Shown in pieces: positions 16,864-26,927 of a stretch of 36,545 nucleotides of DNA. Every line of letters begins with the position of its first letter. The first letter of the stretch is position 1. Source of the DNA: Methylophaga muralis (GTDB lineage: Bacteria > Pseudomonadota > Gammaproteobacteria > Nitrosococcales > Methylophagaceae); the NCBI RefSeq assembly GCF_001720165.1, contig NZ_MCRI01000024.1, positions 1 to 36,545 on the forward strand, in the 5' to 3' direction. Under the pieces are notes generated by a model. It saw only the letters and a list, made by a program, of their open reading frames with translations, did not search any database and was not told the DNA's origin. The translations under genes were made by a program, and so were the position numbers.

Positions 16864-19449
16864 TTAGTGTCGCAATTCACTGGTAAACACCAGATCTTCG
16901 TCCTGCACATCAACTTTAATGACATGGCCTGCCACAAAGCGACCGGACAACAAGGCTTGAGCCAGTGGATTTTCCAGTTGATGCTGAATAACCCGTTTCA
17001 ATGGACGTGCACCATAAACCGGGTCAAAACCGGCTTCCGATAACATATCCAAAGCTGCATCAGATAACTCCAGCCCCATCTCTTTTTCAGCCAGACGCTG
17101 GCGTAAATGTTCCAGCTGGATATCGGCAATGGCTCGGATTTGCGATTTTTGTAAAGGATGGAATACCACCACATCATCGACACGATTGATGAATTCCGGA
17201 CGGAAATGCTGACCGACAATTTCCATAACCGCATTTTTCATCGCTTCGTAATTATCTTCTCCAGCCATTTCCTGAATAATGCTAGATCCCAGATTAGAGG
17301 TCATCACAATAACCGTATTACGAAAGTCCACCGTGCGGCCTTGGCCATCAGTCAAACGGCCATCATCCAAAACCTGCAGCAGAATATTGAACACATCCGG
17401 ATGGGCTTTTTCGACTTCATCCAACAAGATCACTGAATACGGTTTGCGACGCACCGCTTCCGTCAGATAACCGCCTTCTTCATAACCGACATAACCTGGA
17501 GGAGCGCCAACCAGACGTGCCACCGAATGTTTTTCCATAAACTCAGACATATCAATGCGTACCATGGCCTCTTCGGTATCAAATAGGAAAGTCGCCAGCG
17601 ATTTACATAGCTCGGTTTTACCAACACCAGTTGGTCCTAAAAATAAGAATGAACCATTTGGACGATTCGGATCCGACAATCCGGCACGACTGCGACGTAT
17701 CGCATTAGCAACCGAATTAACTGCTTCATCCTGACCAATAACCCGTTGGTGCAAAGCTTCATCCATTTTCAGCAATTTATCGCGTTCACCTTCCAGCATT
17801 TTGGAAACCGGAATACCTGTCCATTTAGAAACTACTTCAGCGATTTCCTCTTCACCAACTTTGTTTCTCAGCAAAGTGAATTCCTGCATTTCAGCTTGTG
17901 TGGCCAGGTCATACTGCTTTTCTAAAGCAGGAATACGCCCATATTGCAGTTCCGACATTTTTTCCAGATTGCCACTACGGTTAGCTGATTCCAGCTCCAA
18001 ACGGGCTTTTTCCAATTCTTCTTTAATGTGCTGACTGCCATGCAAAGCGGCTTTTTCCGACTTCCAGACTTCTTCCAAATCGGTATATTCGCGTGCCAGC
18101 TTTTTCATCTCGGTTTCCAGCGTATCCAAACGTTTTTTGGATGCTTCATCCGATTCTTTCTGTAAAGCCACACGTTCAATTTTCAGCTGAATTAACCGTC
18201 TTTCCAGACGATCCAGTACTTCCGGTTTGGAATCGATTTCCATCCGAATGCGGCTGGCAGCTTCATCGATCAGGTCAATGGCTTTATCCGGCAAATTTCT
18301 GTCGGTAATATAACGATGCGATAAGTTGGCTGCAGCCACAATAGCCGGATCAGTGATTTCCACACCATGATGCACTTCATAACGCTCACTTAAGCCGCGT
18401 AAGATGGCAATGGTGGATTCGACACTAGGTTCGCCCACCAGCACTTTCTGAAAACGCCGTTCCAGCGCAGCATCTTTTTCAACATATTGGCGGTATTCAT
18501 CCAATGTTGTGGCGCCGATGCAATGCAATTCGCCTCGTGCCAGAGCAGGTTTAAGCATATTGCCTGCATCCATCGCACCCTCGGCTTTGCCGGCCCCTAC
18601 CATGGTATGAATTTCGTCGATAAACAGGATGATTTGCCCTTCCTGTTTAGACAGATCATTCAGCACTGCTTTTAAGCGTTCTTCAAACTCGCCACGGAAT
18701 TTGGCACCGGCAATCAATGAGCCCATATCCAAAGCCAAAACGCGTTTGTTTTTCATGCCTTCAGGCACTTCACCATTGACTATTCGTTGTGCGAGGCCTT
18801 CCACAATCGCTGTTTTACCGACACCCGGTTCACCAATCAACACTGGATTGTTTTTGGTACGGCGTTGCAAAACTTGTATGGTGCGGCGAATTTCATCATC
18901 CCGACCAATCACCGGATCCAGCTTGCCGCTCTCGGCACGAGCAGTCAGATCAATAGTGTATTTTTCCAGCGCCTGACGTTGTTCTTCTGCATTTTGATCA
19001 GTCACGCGTTCGCCCCCACGAATTTTTTCAATCACGTTATTAATATTGGTTTTGTTAGCGCCATGTTTACGCAATAACTCACCAGTCTGATTTTTATCTT
19101 CAACCGCCGCCAGTATCAATAACTCACTGGAAATAAACTGATCCTGACGTTGTTGGGCCAATTTATCAGTTTGATTTAACAGACGACTTAAATCAGCAGA
19201 AATCCGAATATCGCCATTCCCGCCTTCCACTTGGGGAAAACGATTTAGCTGTGCTTCAAGATCAGCTTGATAGGCAGGCACGTTGACACCACTTTGCGCC
19301 AGCAAAGGTTTAACGGTGCCACCTTGTTGATTCAGTAATGCCAACAGTAAATGCGCGGGTTCGATGATCTGATGATCGCGGCCGACAGCAAGACTTTGTG
19401 CTGCGCCCAATGCATCCTGGAATTTGCTAGTGAATTTATCAGCTTGCAT
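16864..19449 (-). CDS. clpB: ATP-dependent disaggregase ClpB (Hsp100)
   Basis: At 861 residues this has the normal ClpB length. The N-terminal Clp repeat domain (~1-145) is followed by AAA+ domain 1 with Walker A GEPGVGKT (206-213) and [13 protein letters not shown], the long coiled-coil middle domain (~400-525) that docks DnaK, and AAA+ domain 2 with GPTGVGKT (~605) and [13 protein letters not shown]. It lacks the IGF/IGL loop for ClpP, as expected for a disaggregase. With DnaK/DnaJ/GrpE it rescues aggregated proteins after heat stress. It is monocistronic, with a sigma-32 promoter upstream and a terminator downstream. Confidence 0.98.
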   Translation of the reverse strand: MQADKFTSKFQDALGAAQSLAVGRDHQIIEPAHLLLALLNQQGGTVKPLLAQSGVNVPAYQADLEAQLNRFPQVEGGNGDIRISADLSRLLNQTDKLAQQRQDQFISSELLILAAVEDKNQTGELLRKHGANKTNINNVIEKIRGGERVTDQNAEEQRQALEKYTIDLTARAESGKLDPVIGRDDEIRRTIQVLQRRTKNNPVLIGEPGVGKTAIVEGLAQRIVNGEVPEGMKNKRVLALDMGSLIAGAKFRGEFEERLKAVLNDLSKQEGQIILFIDEIHTMVGAGKAEGAMDAGNMLKPALARGELHCIGATTLDEYRQYVEKDAALERRFQKVLVGEPSVESTIAILRGLSERYEVHHGVEITDPAIVAAANLSHRYITDRNLPDKAIDLIDEAASRIRMEIDSKPEVLDRLERRLIQLKIERVALQKESDEASKKRLDTLETEMKKLAREYTDLEEVWKSEKAALHGSQHIKEELEKARLELESANRSGNLEKMSELQYGRIPALEKQYDLATQAEMQEFTLLRNKVGEEEIAEVVSKWTGIPVSKMLEGERDKLLKMDEALHQRVIGQDEAVNSVANAIRRSRAGLSDPNRPNGSFLFLGPTGVGKTELCKSLATFLFDTEEAMVRIDMSEFMEKHSVARLVGAPPGYVGYEEGGYLTEAVRRKPYSVILLDEVEKAHPDVFNILLQVLDDGRLTDGQGRTVDFRNTVIVMTSNLGSSIIQEMAGEDNYEAMKNAVMEIVGQHFRPEFINRVDDVVVFHPLQKSQIRAIADIQLEHLRQRLAEKEMGLELSDAALDMLSEAGFDPVYGARPLKRVIQHQLENPLAQALLSGRFVAGHVIKVDVQDEDLVFTSELRH

Positions 19450-19481
19450 CGTAATATCCCTGTAAAAAATATGTTAATTAC

Positions 19482-19510
19482 AAAATGGGGGGTGCCGAAT
19501 GGAAATCAAG
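19482..19510 (-). promoter_or_regulatory. Sigma-32 heat-shock promoter of clpB
   Basis: On the minus strand CTTGATT (19510-19504) and CCCCATTTT (19490-19482) are separated by 13 bp. This closely matches the RpoH consensus CTTGAAA-N13-CCCCATNT. The start would fall near 19475, about 26 nt before the clpB ATG. Confidence 0.88.
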
Positions 19511-19593
19511 AGAGAGTTTGAAGAAAAAATTATTTTGATTAAAACATTAAGTTATTGAAAATATTTTAATTCTTTAAAAAGACTACGCTATGT

Positions 19594-20274
19594 TTAATTT
19601 TTTTTGATGCCTGCCGGGGTCTCAATTGCTGAACTGATATCTTGCAGACATTGGAGCATTGTTTCGGTAGAGCAATGCAATGCAGGACTCATCGTCAACT
19701 GTACTCTGCTGGGGACAAATGGTGCAGTAAAAACCTTGCCTTGAGCGGTGACACCATCAATTCTAACGGGGAACACTGGCGCTGATGACCAGCTTGCCAA
19801 TCGGCCGACACCACCTTTGATTTTTCTGGGGGGATCACTATCCAGATGAATTTTACCGTGAGGAAACAGCGCAATAATTTCGCCTTGCTGCAAAGCTCGC
19901 AGTGCTTGCCTTAATGCTTGTTCCGGGCGGCCAGTACGATCAACCGGAATGCAGCCAGCTTTTTTAAACAGCCAGTGAACAATTGGCCGCTCATATTCTT
20001 CTCGGGCAATCAAAAAGCGTAATGGTCGTGTGCTGGCCGAAATTAATAACAGCGGATCGACGCCTGAAACATGGTTGGCAACCACAATAGCCGGGCCAGT
20101 TTCGGGTAAAGCGATTTTCTGCTCCGGTAAACGATGGATATAACGACATATCAGCCGCGTCCAACCGTCCAACCAGTTAACGGATGGCCCGCCCCAATCT
20201 GCTTTGGCATTTTGCAGTCCAATGAACCAAATAACGACTGCGATAAAAATGACTATTGTGAAATAGACGATCAT
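19594..20274 (-). CDS. PlsC-like 1-acylglycerol-3-phosphate acyltransferase family protein
   Basis: A 226-residue acyltransferase with one N-terminal membrane helix (~2-20). The catalytic HX4D motif is present in VVANHVSGVDP (H68, D73). Motif II is GCIPVDRTG (~107-115). Motif III reads FPHGK (137-141) where PlsC usually has FPEGT. Family members transfer acyl chains to lysophosphatidic acid or lysolipids at the inner membrane. Because of the altered motif III the acceptor could differ from lysophosphatidate. The gene overlaps yciO by 4 bp, suggesting translational coupling. The ~140 bp between it and clpB carries no clear terminator. Confidence 0.88.
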   Translation of the reverse strand: MIVYFTIVIFIAVVIWFIGLQNAKADWGGPSVNWLDGWTRLICRYIHRLPEQKIALPETGPAIVVANHVSGVDPLLLISASTRPLRFLIAREEYERPIVHWLFKKAGCIPVDRTGRPEQALRQALRALQQGEIIALFPHGKIHLDSDPPRKIKGGVGRLASWSSAPVFPVRIDGVTAQGKVFTAPFVPSRVQLTMSPALHCSTETMLQCLQDISSAIETPAGIKKN

Positions 20275-20897
20275 TCCACCTCAAACGGTGCTGGGTCGCC
20301 CATACCGACGCGAACAACTTCAGGAAGATCATTCACAAACTCGATAACGGTTGTCGGTTCATGTCCACAGGCACCACCATCAATTATCAAATCAACGTGT
20401 TTGCCTAATTGATCGGCTATCTCATCGGCTTCAGTCATCGGCATGTTCTCGCCTGGCAGAATCAGGGTTGAACTCATCAACGGTTCATTCAATTCTTCCA
20501 ATAATGCCAAAGCGATATTGTTGACCGGTATTCGTAGGCCGATGGTCTTGCGTTTTGGATGTTGTAATCTGCGTGGCACTTCTTTGGTGGCGGGTAGTAC
20601 AAATGTATAAGGGCCCGGGGTATGGGCTTTAATCAACCGAAATACCGCATTGTTAAACTTGGCGTAAACCGCCAGCTCGGATAAATCACGACACACCAGT
20701 GTGAAATTGTGATCATCATCCAGTTGCCGCAAACGGCGAATCCGATCCATCGCCGCTTTATCACCCAAATGACATCCCAAGGCATAGCCAGAGTCCGTCG
20801 GATAAACCACCAAACCGCCTTTCATGATGATCTGACAGGCTTGTTTAATTAAACGCTGCTGCGGATTATCGGGATGAATTTGAAAATACTGGCTCAT
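20271..20897 (-). CDS. yciO: YciO/Sua5/YrdC family protein
   Basis: A 208-residue single-domain YrdC-fold protein. Visible features are the nucleotide/RNA-binding start GGLVVYPTDSGYALGC (27-42), RIRRLRQLDDDHNFTLVCRD, HTPGPYTFVLPATKEVPRR (~91-109), KTIGLRIPVN and IIDGGACGHEPTTVIEF. The family includes TsaC/Sua5, which make threonylcarbamoyl-adenylate for the t6A modification of tRNA. The branch next to RNase AM is YciO, whose physiological role is less certain. The first motif matches YciO (TDSGYALGC) better than TsaC. It is likely co-transcribed with the acyltransferase and perhaps with rnm, 65 bp upstream. Confidence 0.9.
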   Translation of the reverse strand: MSQYFQIHPDNPQQRLIKQACQIIMKGGLVVYPTDSGYALGCHLGDKAAMDRIRRLRQLDDDHNFTLVCRDLSELAVYAKFNNAVFRLIKAHTPGPYTFVLPATKEVPRRLQHPKRKTIGLRIPVNNIALALLEELNEPLMSSTLILPGENMPMTEADEIADQLGKHVDLIIDGGACGHEPTTVIEFVNDLPEVVRVGMGDPAPFEVE

Positions 20898-20962
20898 GTA
20901 AAACCTTCGTTAGTTCTCTAAATAGTGTTCAGATATAGCATAGTCGAATGAATATGCCTGTT

Positions 20963-21793
20963 TCACTGCCATAAAGACCATACCGGTTTGCAAGATGCAG
21001 GTAACGGCAGAAATCGTCCAAGCTCACTCCAGCTTTGATCCGGACCATGGAAATCCGAGCCGCAGGATGCCAGCAAATCATATTGTTTGGCGAGCGCCGC
21101 GACGTTTCTTAATTGATCTGGATGTTGATGTCCGGAGCTGACTTCAATGGCTTGCCCGCCAGCGGTTTTAAAATCCTCAATCAGCCGGCGCAGCTTAGTT
21201 GCCGTCATTTTATAACGTAATGGATGAGCAATAACCGCTTGTCCTCCGGCTTCGGTTATCCATTGCACTGCTGAGGATAAATCGGTCCAGCTGCCCGGCA
21301 CATAGCCCGGTTTGCCTCGAACCAGAAAACGTTTGAAAACGTCTTTGGTATCGGCGGCATGACCCTGTTCAACCAGAAACTGCGCAAAATGCATGCGTCC
21401 CAACATGGTCTTAGAGGCATATTGAGCAGCGCCTTCTAAGGCACCTGGAATACCAGATTTTTCCAAGCGTTGCGCAATTTGTTCGGCCCGTTGCTGCCGA
21501 TAATCTCGAATATCAGCTAAGCCGCTTTGCAATTTAGGGTTATCAATATCGATGTTCAGTCCAACGATATGAACAGTACTGCTATACCAGGTAACCGAAA
21601 TTTCCACCCCTGGAATAAGTGTTATCGGTTGTCCCTCAGCCGCTTTCAGGGCAGCGTTTATGCCCTCCGTACCATCGTGATCAGTTAGTGCCAATACATC
21701 AACACCTTGCTGAACAGCTCGTTCAACAAGGGCTTGAGGTGACAAAGCGCCATCAGAGGCGGTGGAGTGGCAATGCAGGTCATAGTGCGTCAT
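20963..21793 (-). CDS. rnm: RNase AM (PHP-domain 5'-3' exonuclease, YciV/TrpH)
   Basis: A 276-residue PHP-domain phosphoesterase. Metal ligands are visible in YDLHCHSTASDG (4-15), LALTDHDG (35-42), PGVEISV (~61-67), AVIAHPLRYK (~189-198) and SCGSDFHGP (~243-251). E. coli RNase AM (YciV) trims 5' ends of rRNAs and digests short RNAs and 3',5'-bisnucleotides. The usual partner yciO lies immediately downstream. Divergent from yciB across a 52-bp gap. Confidence 0.93.
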   Translation of the reverse strand: MTHYDLHCHSTASDGALSPQALVERAVQQGVDVLALTDHDGTEGINAALKAAEGQPITLIPGVEISVTWYSSTVHIVGLNIDIDNPKLQSGLADIRDYRQQRAEQIAQRLEKSGIPGALEGAAQYASKTMLGRMHFAQFLVEQGHAADTKDVFKRFLVRGKPGYVPGSWTDLSSAVQWITEAGGQAVIAHPLRYKMTATKLRRLIEDFKTAGGQAIEVSSGHQHPDQLRNVAALAKQYDLLASCGSDFHGPDQSWSELGRFLPLPASCKPVWSLWQ

Positions 21794-21845
21794 GGTGTTG
21801 ATTTTACGTTAGAATGTGCCATCTCTGTAATAACTGAAATTAAAG

Positions 21846-22439
21846 ATGAAACTATTTACCGATTTCTTGCCCATTATTTTATTTTTCATCGCCTATAAAT
21901 TTGGTGGCGGCATCTATCATTGGAATGGTCAGGAATACGATATCGCCGGCATTTATGTCGCCACGGCCGTAATGATGGTGGCAACGCTGATTCAGGTTAT
22001 CTGGAGTCAGTTGCGACACGGCAAAGTTGAGCGGCAACACATGATTACATTAATTCTGGTCATCGTACTCGGTGGAGCTACTATCTGGTTACAAAATCCT
22101 GAATTCGTGATGTGGAAACCGACTGCAGTGAACTGGCTGTTTGCCCTCGCCTTTCTCGGTGCCAGAGTATTTACTGATAAAACCTTGCTTGAGCGTTTAA
22201 TGGCGGCCCATCTGCAATTGCCAACTGCCGTCTGGTCACGACTCAATACGGTGTGGATTCTGTTTTTTGTGTTTTCGGGTTTTCTGAATATTTATATCGC
22301 TTATAACTACTCAGAAGAAACTTGGGTCAATTTCAAATTATTCGGCTCGTTGATTATTACAGTGGTATTTATTGCCGGACAAGCCCTGTATTTATCCCGC
22401 CATATAAATGACAACAACGATTCTAAGGATGCTCCTTGA
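21846..22439 (+). CDS. yciB: YciB/IspZ inner-membrane septation protein
   Basis: A 197-residue membrane protein with five predicted helices. It opens with [21 protein letters not shown], the family hallmark, and has the typical [21 protein letters not shown] (~107-127) and [21 protein letters not shown] segments. YciB helps coordinate envelope synthesis and septation in enterobacteria and interacts with elongation and division proteins. Stop and next start overlap (TGATG), so yciB, yciI and bolA form a coupled operon. Confidence 0.95.
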   Translation: MKLFTDFLPIILFFIAYKFGGGIYHWNGQEYDIAGIYVATAVMMVATLIQVIWSQLRHGKVERQHMITLILVIVLGGATIWLQNPEFVMWKPTAVNWLFALAFLGARVFTDKTLLERLMAAHLQLPTAVWSRLNTVWILFFVFSGFLNIYIAYNYSEETWVNFKLFGSLIITVVFIAGQALYLSRHINDNNDSKDAP

Positions 22440-22738
22440 TGTTGTACGCCATTATCAGCGAAGACAAACCTGATAGCCTGCAACGACGACTGGCTGCCCG
22501 ACCGGCTCATCTTGCCCGCTTGCAGCAATTACAAAATGAAGGACGTCTAGTGTTGGCCGGCCCACATCCGGCGATTGATAGTGAAGATCCAGGCGTAGCA
22601 GGTTTCACCGGCAGTTTAGTTATCGCAGAATTTGATGACTGGCACAGCGCCCAAGCCTGGGCTGACGCTGATCCTTACATCGAAGCAGATGTCTATGCCA
22701 AAGTCACCGTTAAACCATTCCGTAAAGTATTGCCATGA
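22439..22738 (+). CDS. yciI: YciI family protein
   Basis: A 99-residue ferredoxin-like-fold protein of the YciI family. It has the conserved opening [24 protein letters not shown] with its His, [10 protein letters not shown] and the Asp-containing [13 protein letters not shown] segment. Members resemble the muconolactone isomerase/chlorite-dismutase fold, and the His-Asp pair suggests an enzyme, but no reaction is established. ATG 22439 follows AAGGA at good spacing; the preceding TTG codon is a less likely start. It overlaps yciB and bolA by a few bases. Confidence 0.92.
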   Translation: MLYAIISEDKPDSLQRRLAARPAHLARLQQLQNEGRLVLAGPHPAIDSEDPGVAGFTGSLVIAEFDDWHSAQAWADADPYIEADVYAKVTVKPFRKVLP

Positions 22739-23004
22739 GTTCAGCAACCCAACAAAAACTGGAGCAAGCTTTACAGCAATTGCACCCAATCCAGTTAGAC
22801 GTTACCGATGACAGTCATTTACACGCTGGGCATGCTGGCAACACCGGTGGCGGTCATTTCAGCGTGTTTATTGTCAGTGAAGTTTTTGCTGGGCTATCTC
22901 CAATTAAACGGCACCGACTGGTTTACCAAGCCGCAGCCGAGCTATTGCCCTCAGCCATTCATGCGCTGAGCATTCAAGCCAAAACACCTGAAGAACTGAA
23001 TTAA
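22735..23004 (+). CDS. BolA family protein
   Basis: An 89-residue BolA-type protein with the class II KH-like fold. It has [15 protein letters not shown] with the His/Gly-rich loop, [28 protein letters not shown] (the helix-turn-helix-like core) and [13 protein letters not shown]. BolA proteins pair with monothiol glutaredoxins around a [2Fe-2S] cluster and some affect transcription and cell shape. It overlaps yciI by 4 bp (ATGA). Which paralogue it is (BolA or IbaG) is not certain from sequence alone; the genomic position next to yciI is common for BolA. Confidence 0.92.
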   Translation: MSSATQQKLEQALQQLHPIQLDVTDDSHLHAGHAGNTGGGHFSVFIVSEVFAGLSPIKRHRLVYQAAAELLPSAIHALSIQAKTPEELN

Positions 23005-23012
23005 TCAGGACG

Positions 23013-25187
23013 ATGGCAACGGAAAGCAGCAAAAATCAAAATCAACTCTTTCTAGCCCAGCTGGAACGTCAACGATTACAAAAACCCTGTCAACGCATTA
23101 TCGATTTACGCGGCAAGGTTTCTGGCGAATGCCAGCCTTATGAATTCGGTGATCTGACCCATTATCTTGATGATCGTAATTATCTGATTCTGAAACAGCT
23201 GGTTGAGCGCATGGGTGGAAGTTACACAGTGGGCGTTTACGAGGCCTTGCTGCAAACTGTTCGCCAGTTTCAACAACAATCACAGCAAGTGCCTAACACA
23301 GCTACAGACGACAATAGCCTGTTACTTCTCAGGTTGGATCAGCCGGTAAGGCGTCAGGCACAACGGGTGTTACTCACTCTTCCAGTCACTATTGCAACTG
23401 CTCAGTTGAGTTACCATGCAATGACATTGGATATCAGTGCTGACGCCATTCGTGTCAGTATGAAACAAGCATCAACACTGGAAAAAAACGATACCGTTCA
23501 GGTCAGTTTTGAGCACTTCCCAAATGCCCACAATACAGAACCCACCAAAATAGCCTTTGATATCACGCGGCTGGATCATGATGAACAACGTACCTTTATT
23601 GTTTTGCGTTTCAATGATTCGGTGAGCGATGACATCCGTCAGGCCTGGCAAAACTGGTTAAGTAACCAGACGCAACGTAGTCCGGCAGAATTAAATAACG
23701 AAATTCTCAACCTGACGCAAAATTGTTTGTTACGGCTTTATAGTCGGCAAATTCCCAGCCTTCTGTGCTGGATTGGCGAACAACAGCAAAAAACCATTGT
23801 GACCGCTGTGCATAGCAGTAACGTTTGTGATCAGATTTTTACCAGTGCTCCCAACTTACTTAAGAACATCAAAACGCTGCTGGCACGGATAGAACAAACT
23901 CATGTAACTAGCGGCATCTTGGCTCTACATAAAGATCGTTTGCAGATAATCTCGGCTGACGAATTAATCCGTTTGAAGCAGCATTGGCCATGGCCAGCCA
24001 AAACAAAGTTGTGGCAGTTCACTGTCACAGCGTTAGAGGTGGACGAGACTCATTACCACCCGCATTTAGATAGTATTGCTCAGGTCGATCCGCGTGTTGC
24101 GGATGACTTCTCGCGTAAGATCTCCCGATTAAAATCGCTGCTGGTCATTACCGACATTACAGCCTGTTTACAACAGTTGAGCGATGATGAGATCACGTTT
24201 GATGCTGATAATGCAACCGAGCGATCTGCGGCAAACTATGAGTTACCACCTCTTAGCTCAATAAAAACCTTTATAAGACGCCAACAAAGTCGTTACACCG
24301 TACTCACCCCGGTTGCGTTGTTTATTAATGGCCAGGAATATGTCACGCAAACGAATGAGGTATCGATTAATGGTCTCTCATTATCCGTCAACGCGGATTT
24401 ACTAGTATCTGTAGGCAGTCGAGCCACATTGCATTTCACTCGCTGGCAAAATCAGCGACCGTTGCTGAATTTACGTAGTGTGCCTTATGAGGTGAAACGG
24501 GTGCAGAAGTTTGCCGAGCAAACAGAGCTGGGGTTGCAGCGAATGGTCAGTCAATGCCCTTTGGCATTGAATCAGTTTTTTGAAAAAGCCATTTCCACCA
24601 ATCAACATTCATTGGCACGTCGAGAAGACGATTTGCTGCAAATGCAATACAGTCGGGTTTACCTGGATCTGTTAAGTCACACGCCGCTCAATACTGCCTT
24701 GTTTTTCGGTTTGGACAATCAGCAAAAACGTGTTCTGCAGGCTGTGGCTGGCCACTCCCAGATCATCGATCAAACGGATAATAAACTGTGGCAGGCGATT
24801 TCTAACGCCATATCGCGTATTACGCTGCAGTTAAAAACGCTCAATACCGACAATCTGGTCACGCATTCGATGGGTTTGTACTGTTATCGATCCCAACAGC
24901 AACCCTGGCAGATTATCTGTGAACATGAGTTACAATCGAAAGAAGCAAAAAACCTGTTATTACACAGGCTTTTCAATGCAGATCATCATTATGTTTTTCA
25001 TTGTCAGTTGATAAACAGCAAAACAGATTGGCTGCATGACGAACAAGATTTGACGCAGCAGATCAATGCATTGCGCAGCCACAGCGCGCACCGGATAAAA
25101 AACCTGCGGCAGATGTTGTTTTCAATATTTGCTGTGGCCTACATGACCGATATTACGGCAGTGATTCGCGATAGTCATAAACCCTAG
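23013..25187 (+). CDS. Large protein with two PilZ-like regions
   Basis: A 724-residue soluble protein starting 8 bp after bolA with AGGA close to the ATG. Residues ~418-505 form a PilZ domain: RRQQSR gives the arginine motif (R422-R427) and NEVSINGLSL (448-457) matches the [D/N]xSxxG motif that binds c-di-GMP. A second, more degenerate PilZ-like unit spans ~108-200 (RRQAQR at 113-118, LDISADAIRVS at 139-149) and has lost the glycine. The regions between and after are helical and Gln-rich without recognised domains. It is probably a c-di-GMP effector; the output is unknown. The 3' end converges on pmbA with 7 bp between stops. Confidence 0.8.
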   Translation: MATESSKNQNQLFLAQLERQRLQKPCQRIIDLRGKVSGECQPYEFGDLTHYLDDRNYLILKQLVERMGGSYTVGVYEALLQTVRQFQQQSQQVPNTATDDNSLLLLRLDQPVRRQAQRVLLTLPVTIATAQLSYHAMTLDISADAIRVSMKQASTLEKNDTVQVSFEHFPNAHNTEPTKIAFDITRLDHDEQRTFIVLRFNDSVSDDIRQAWQNWLSNQTQRSPAELNNEILNLTQNCLLRLYSRQIPSLLCWIGEQQQKTIVTAVHSSNVCDQIFTSAPNLLKNIKTLLARIEQTHVTSGILALHKDRLQIISADELIRLKQHWPWPAKTKLWQFTVTALEVDETHYHPHLDSIAQVDPRVADDFSRKISRLKSLLVITDITACLQQLSDDEITFDADNATERSAANYELPPLSSIKTFIRRQQSRYTVLTPVALFINGQEYVTQTNEVSINGLSLSVNADLLVSVGSRATLHFTRWQNQRPLLNLRSVPYEVKRVQKFAEQTELGLQRMVSQCPLALNQFFEKAISTNQHSLARREDDLLQMQYSRVYLDLLSHTPLNTALFFGLDNQQKRVLQAVAGHSQIIDQTDNKLWQAISNAISRITLQLKTLNTDNLVTHSMGLYCYRSQQQPWQIICEHELQSKEAKNLLLHRLFNADHHYVFHCQLINSKTDWLHDEQDLTQQINALRSHSAHRIKNLRQMLFSIFAVAYMTDITAVIRDSHKP

Positions 25188-25194
25188 GGTCTAT

Positions 25195-26520
25195 TTACGC
25201 CGCCACCATCATTTTATCGATCCACACTGAACCGCTGCGGATATTGCTGCGTAAATCCACATCATTCGCCACGGCTTGAATGCCTTTGAACATATCCTGC
25301 AATTGTCCAGCTATGGTGAACTCATCAATGGCGTATTGGATCTCACCATTTTCAACCCAAAAACCGGCCGCACCTTGCGAGTAGTCACCGTTCACAATAT
25401 TGACACCCATGCCCATGGTTTCAGTGACAATCACGCCGCGGTCCATCGCTTTCAGCATGTCTTTGAACGACAAATCATTACTATCCACCGTGAGGTTATG
25501 CACCCCGCCAGCATTTGCCGTGGTAGTCATATTGAGACGTCGGGCGGAATAGCTGTCCAACACATAACCTTGCAAAACACCGTCACGAATAATGTCACGA
25601 TTTTGTGTGGCAACACCTTCAGCATCAAAGGCCGAACTGCCCAAGGCTTTTAATAGATGCGGCTGTTCGTGGATATGCATAAACTCCGGAAAAATCTGCT
25701 CACCAAGTTTATCCAGCAGAAAACTGGATTTACGATACAACGCACTACCGCGAATCCCGCCCACTAATTGGCCAAACAAAGAAGAAGCAATTTCAGCGGC
25801 AAAAATGACCGGATAATGTCCGGTTTCAATTTCACGAGCATTCAAACGTTTCAGGGTTTGCTCTGCGGCTTTACGGCCAATCGACACTGCTGCAGCCAAA
25901 TCCCGACTGTCGCGAGCCACGTCATACCAGTAATCACGCTGCATGCCGTTTTCATCCCTGGCAATCAAGGTGCAGGATAAGCTGTGGCGACTGGACTGCG
26001 TCTGACCAATAAAACCATGACTATTGGCGTAAATACGTTGACCTTCATGTGAGGAAACACTGGCCCCTTCTGAATTACTGATCAATGGATCAAAATCCCG
26101 TCCTGCCTGCTCACATTCCATCGCCAGGGCTATCGCCTGTTCCGGCGATAAATCCCAGGGATAATACAACTGCAAATCAGGAAAAGACGTGGCCATTAGT
26201 GCCGCATCGGCTAGGCCGGCGTATTTGTCTTCCTGGGTATGTTTGGCAATACTACATGCCATAGCCACCGTTTCGTGGATGGCTTCAGGTCGCAAATCCG
26301 AGGTACTGGCAGAAGCTTTGCTCTGGCCCAGATAGACGGTGACTCCGAGGCCAGTATCTTTGTTGTGCTCCAGCGTTTCAATTTCCGCCTGGCGAACATT
26401 AACTGATAAGCCGACGCTTTGACTGATGCCCACTTCAGCAGCGGTCGCGCCCAGCTTTTTAGCCGCATCCAGCGCCTGTTGCGCTGCATCTTTTAATACT
26501 GATGCGTCAAGAATACTCAT
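25195..26520 (-). CDS. pmbA: PmbA/TldE metalloprotease subunit
   Basis: A 441-residue TldD/PmbA family protein. With TldD it forms a heterodimeric zinc protease that degrades unfolded peptides and matures microcin B17 and the CcdA antitoxin in E. coli. Typical PmbA segments are GLGVTVYLGQSKASASTSDL (~57-76), YYPWDLSPEQA, VIFAAEIASSLFGQLVGG and the C-terminal NGDYSQGAAGFWVENGEI. The TldD HExxxH zinc motif is absent, as expected for the non-catalytic partner. tldD is not in this window. Starts inside the 3' end of the JAMM gene (ATGA overlap). Confidence 0.95.
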   Translation of the reverse strand: MSILDASVLKDAAQQALDAAKKLGATAAEVGISQSVGLSVNVRQAEIETLEHNKDTGLGVTVYLGQSKASASTSDLRPEAIHETVAMACSIAKHTQEDKYAGLADAALMATSFPDLQLYYPWDLSPEQAIALAMECEQAGRDFDPLISNSEGASVSSHEGQRIYANSHGFIGQTQSSRHSLSCTLIARDENGMQRDYWYDVARDSRDLAAAVSIGRKAAEQTLKRLNAREIETGHYPVIFAAEIASSLFGQLVGGIRGSALYRKSSFLLDKLGEQIFPEFMHIHEQPHLLKALGSSAFDAEGVATQNRDIIRDGVLQGYVLDSYSARRLNMTTTANAGGVHNLTVDSNDLSFKDMLKAMDRGVIVTETMGMGVNIVNGDYSQGAAGFWVENGEIQYAIDEFTIAGQLQDMFKGIQAVANDVDLRSNIRSGSVWIDKMMVAA

Positions 26521-26927
26521 ATGATCAAATTTACCTCTTCGATGTTTTTTCCATGCATTTGGAAACCACGCATTTCCAGCACACCACGTGTGTTTAAAGA
26601 AATTATCAGATACAAAGCTTGCGGATAATCCGCCACATCTTCATCAATCACTGAAGGTAAAGCCGGTGCATCTGGATGGGAATGATAAATAGCGAATAAT
26701 TCCTGATTACGTTCTTTCATCTCTTTCAATGCCGCCAACTGTTCACTGGCATTGAGGGCAAACAGCACGCTGGCATCCGTTTTGACACTTTCTATTGGAT
26801 AACACATACAGCGCTGACCATGACGGCCAATCAATCCGGAAACTTGCTGCTTAGGTGAAAGTTGTGCCTGATGTAACAGATCATTCACTAAAGTACGCGG
26901 TAAACGTATGGTCGTTGTAACTGTCAT
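26517..26927 (-). CDS. M67/JAMM metallopeptidase-like protein
   Basis: A 136-residue single-domain Mov34/MPN protein. The zinc motif HxHx7SxxD is complete: H82, H84, S92 and D95 in YHSHPDAPALPSVIDED. The catalytic Glu normally found in an E-x-C-G-L-L context appears to be Gln here (QQVSGLIG, Q28). Bacterial relatives (Mec+ type) trim the C-terminus of ubiquitin-like sulfur carriers or release Cys. It lies directly downstream of the moeB-like E1 gene (adjacent stop and start), the pairing seen in sulfur-carrier systems. The Gln raises the question of whether it is catalytically active. Confidence 0.82.
   Translation of the reverse strand: MTVTTTIRLPRTLVNDLLHQAQLSPKQQVSGLIGRHGQRCMCYPIESVKTDASVLFALNASEQLAALKEMKERNQELFAIYHSHPDAPALPSVIDEDVADYPQALYLIISLNTRGVLEMRGFQMHGKNIEEVNLII

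Noticed and set aside
25175-25195. Palindrome ACCCTAGGGT between the PilZ gene and pmbA as a terminator
   Set aside because: The stem is only 5 bp with no loop or T-run.
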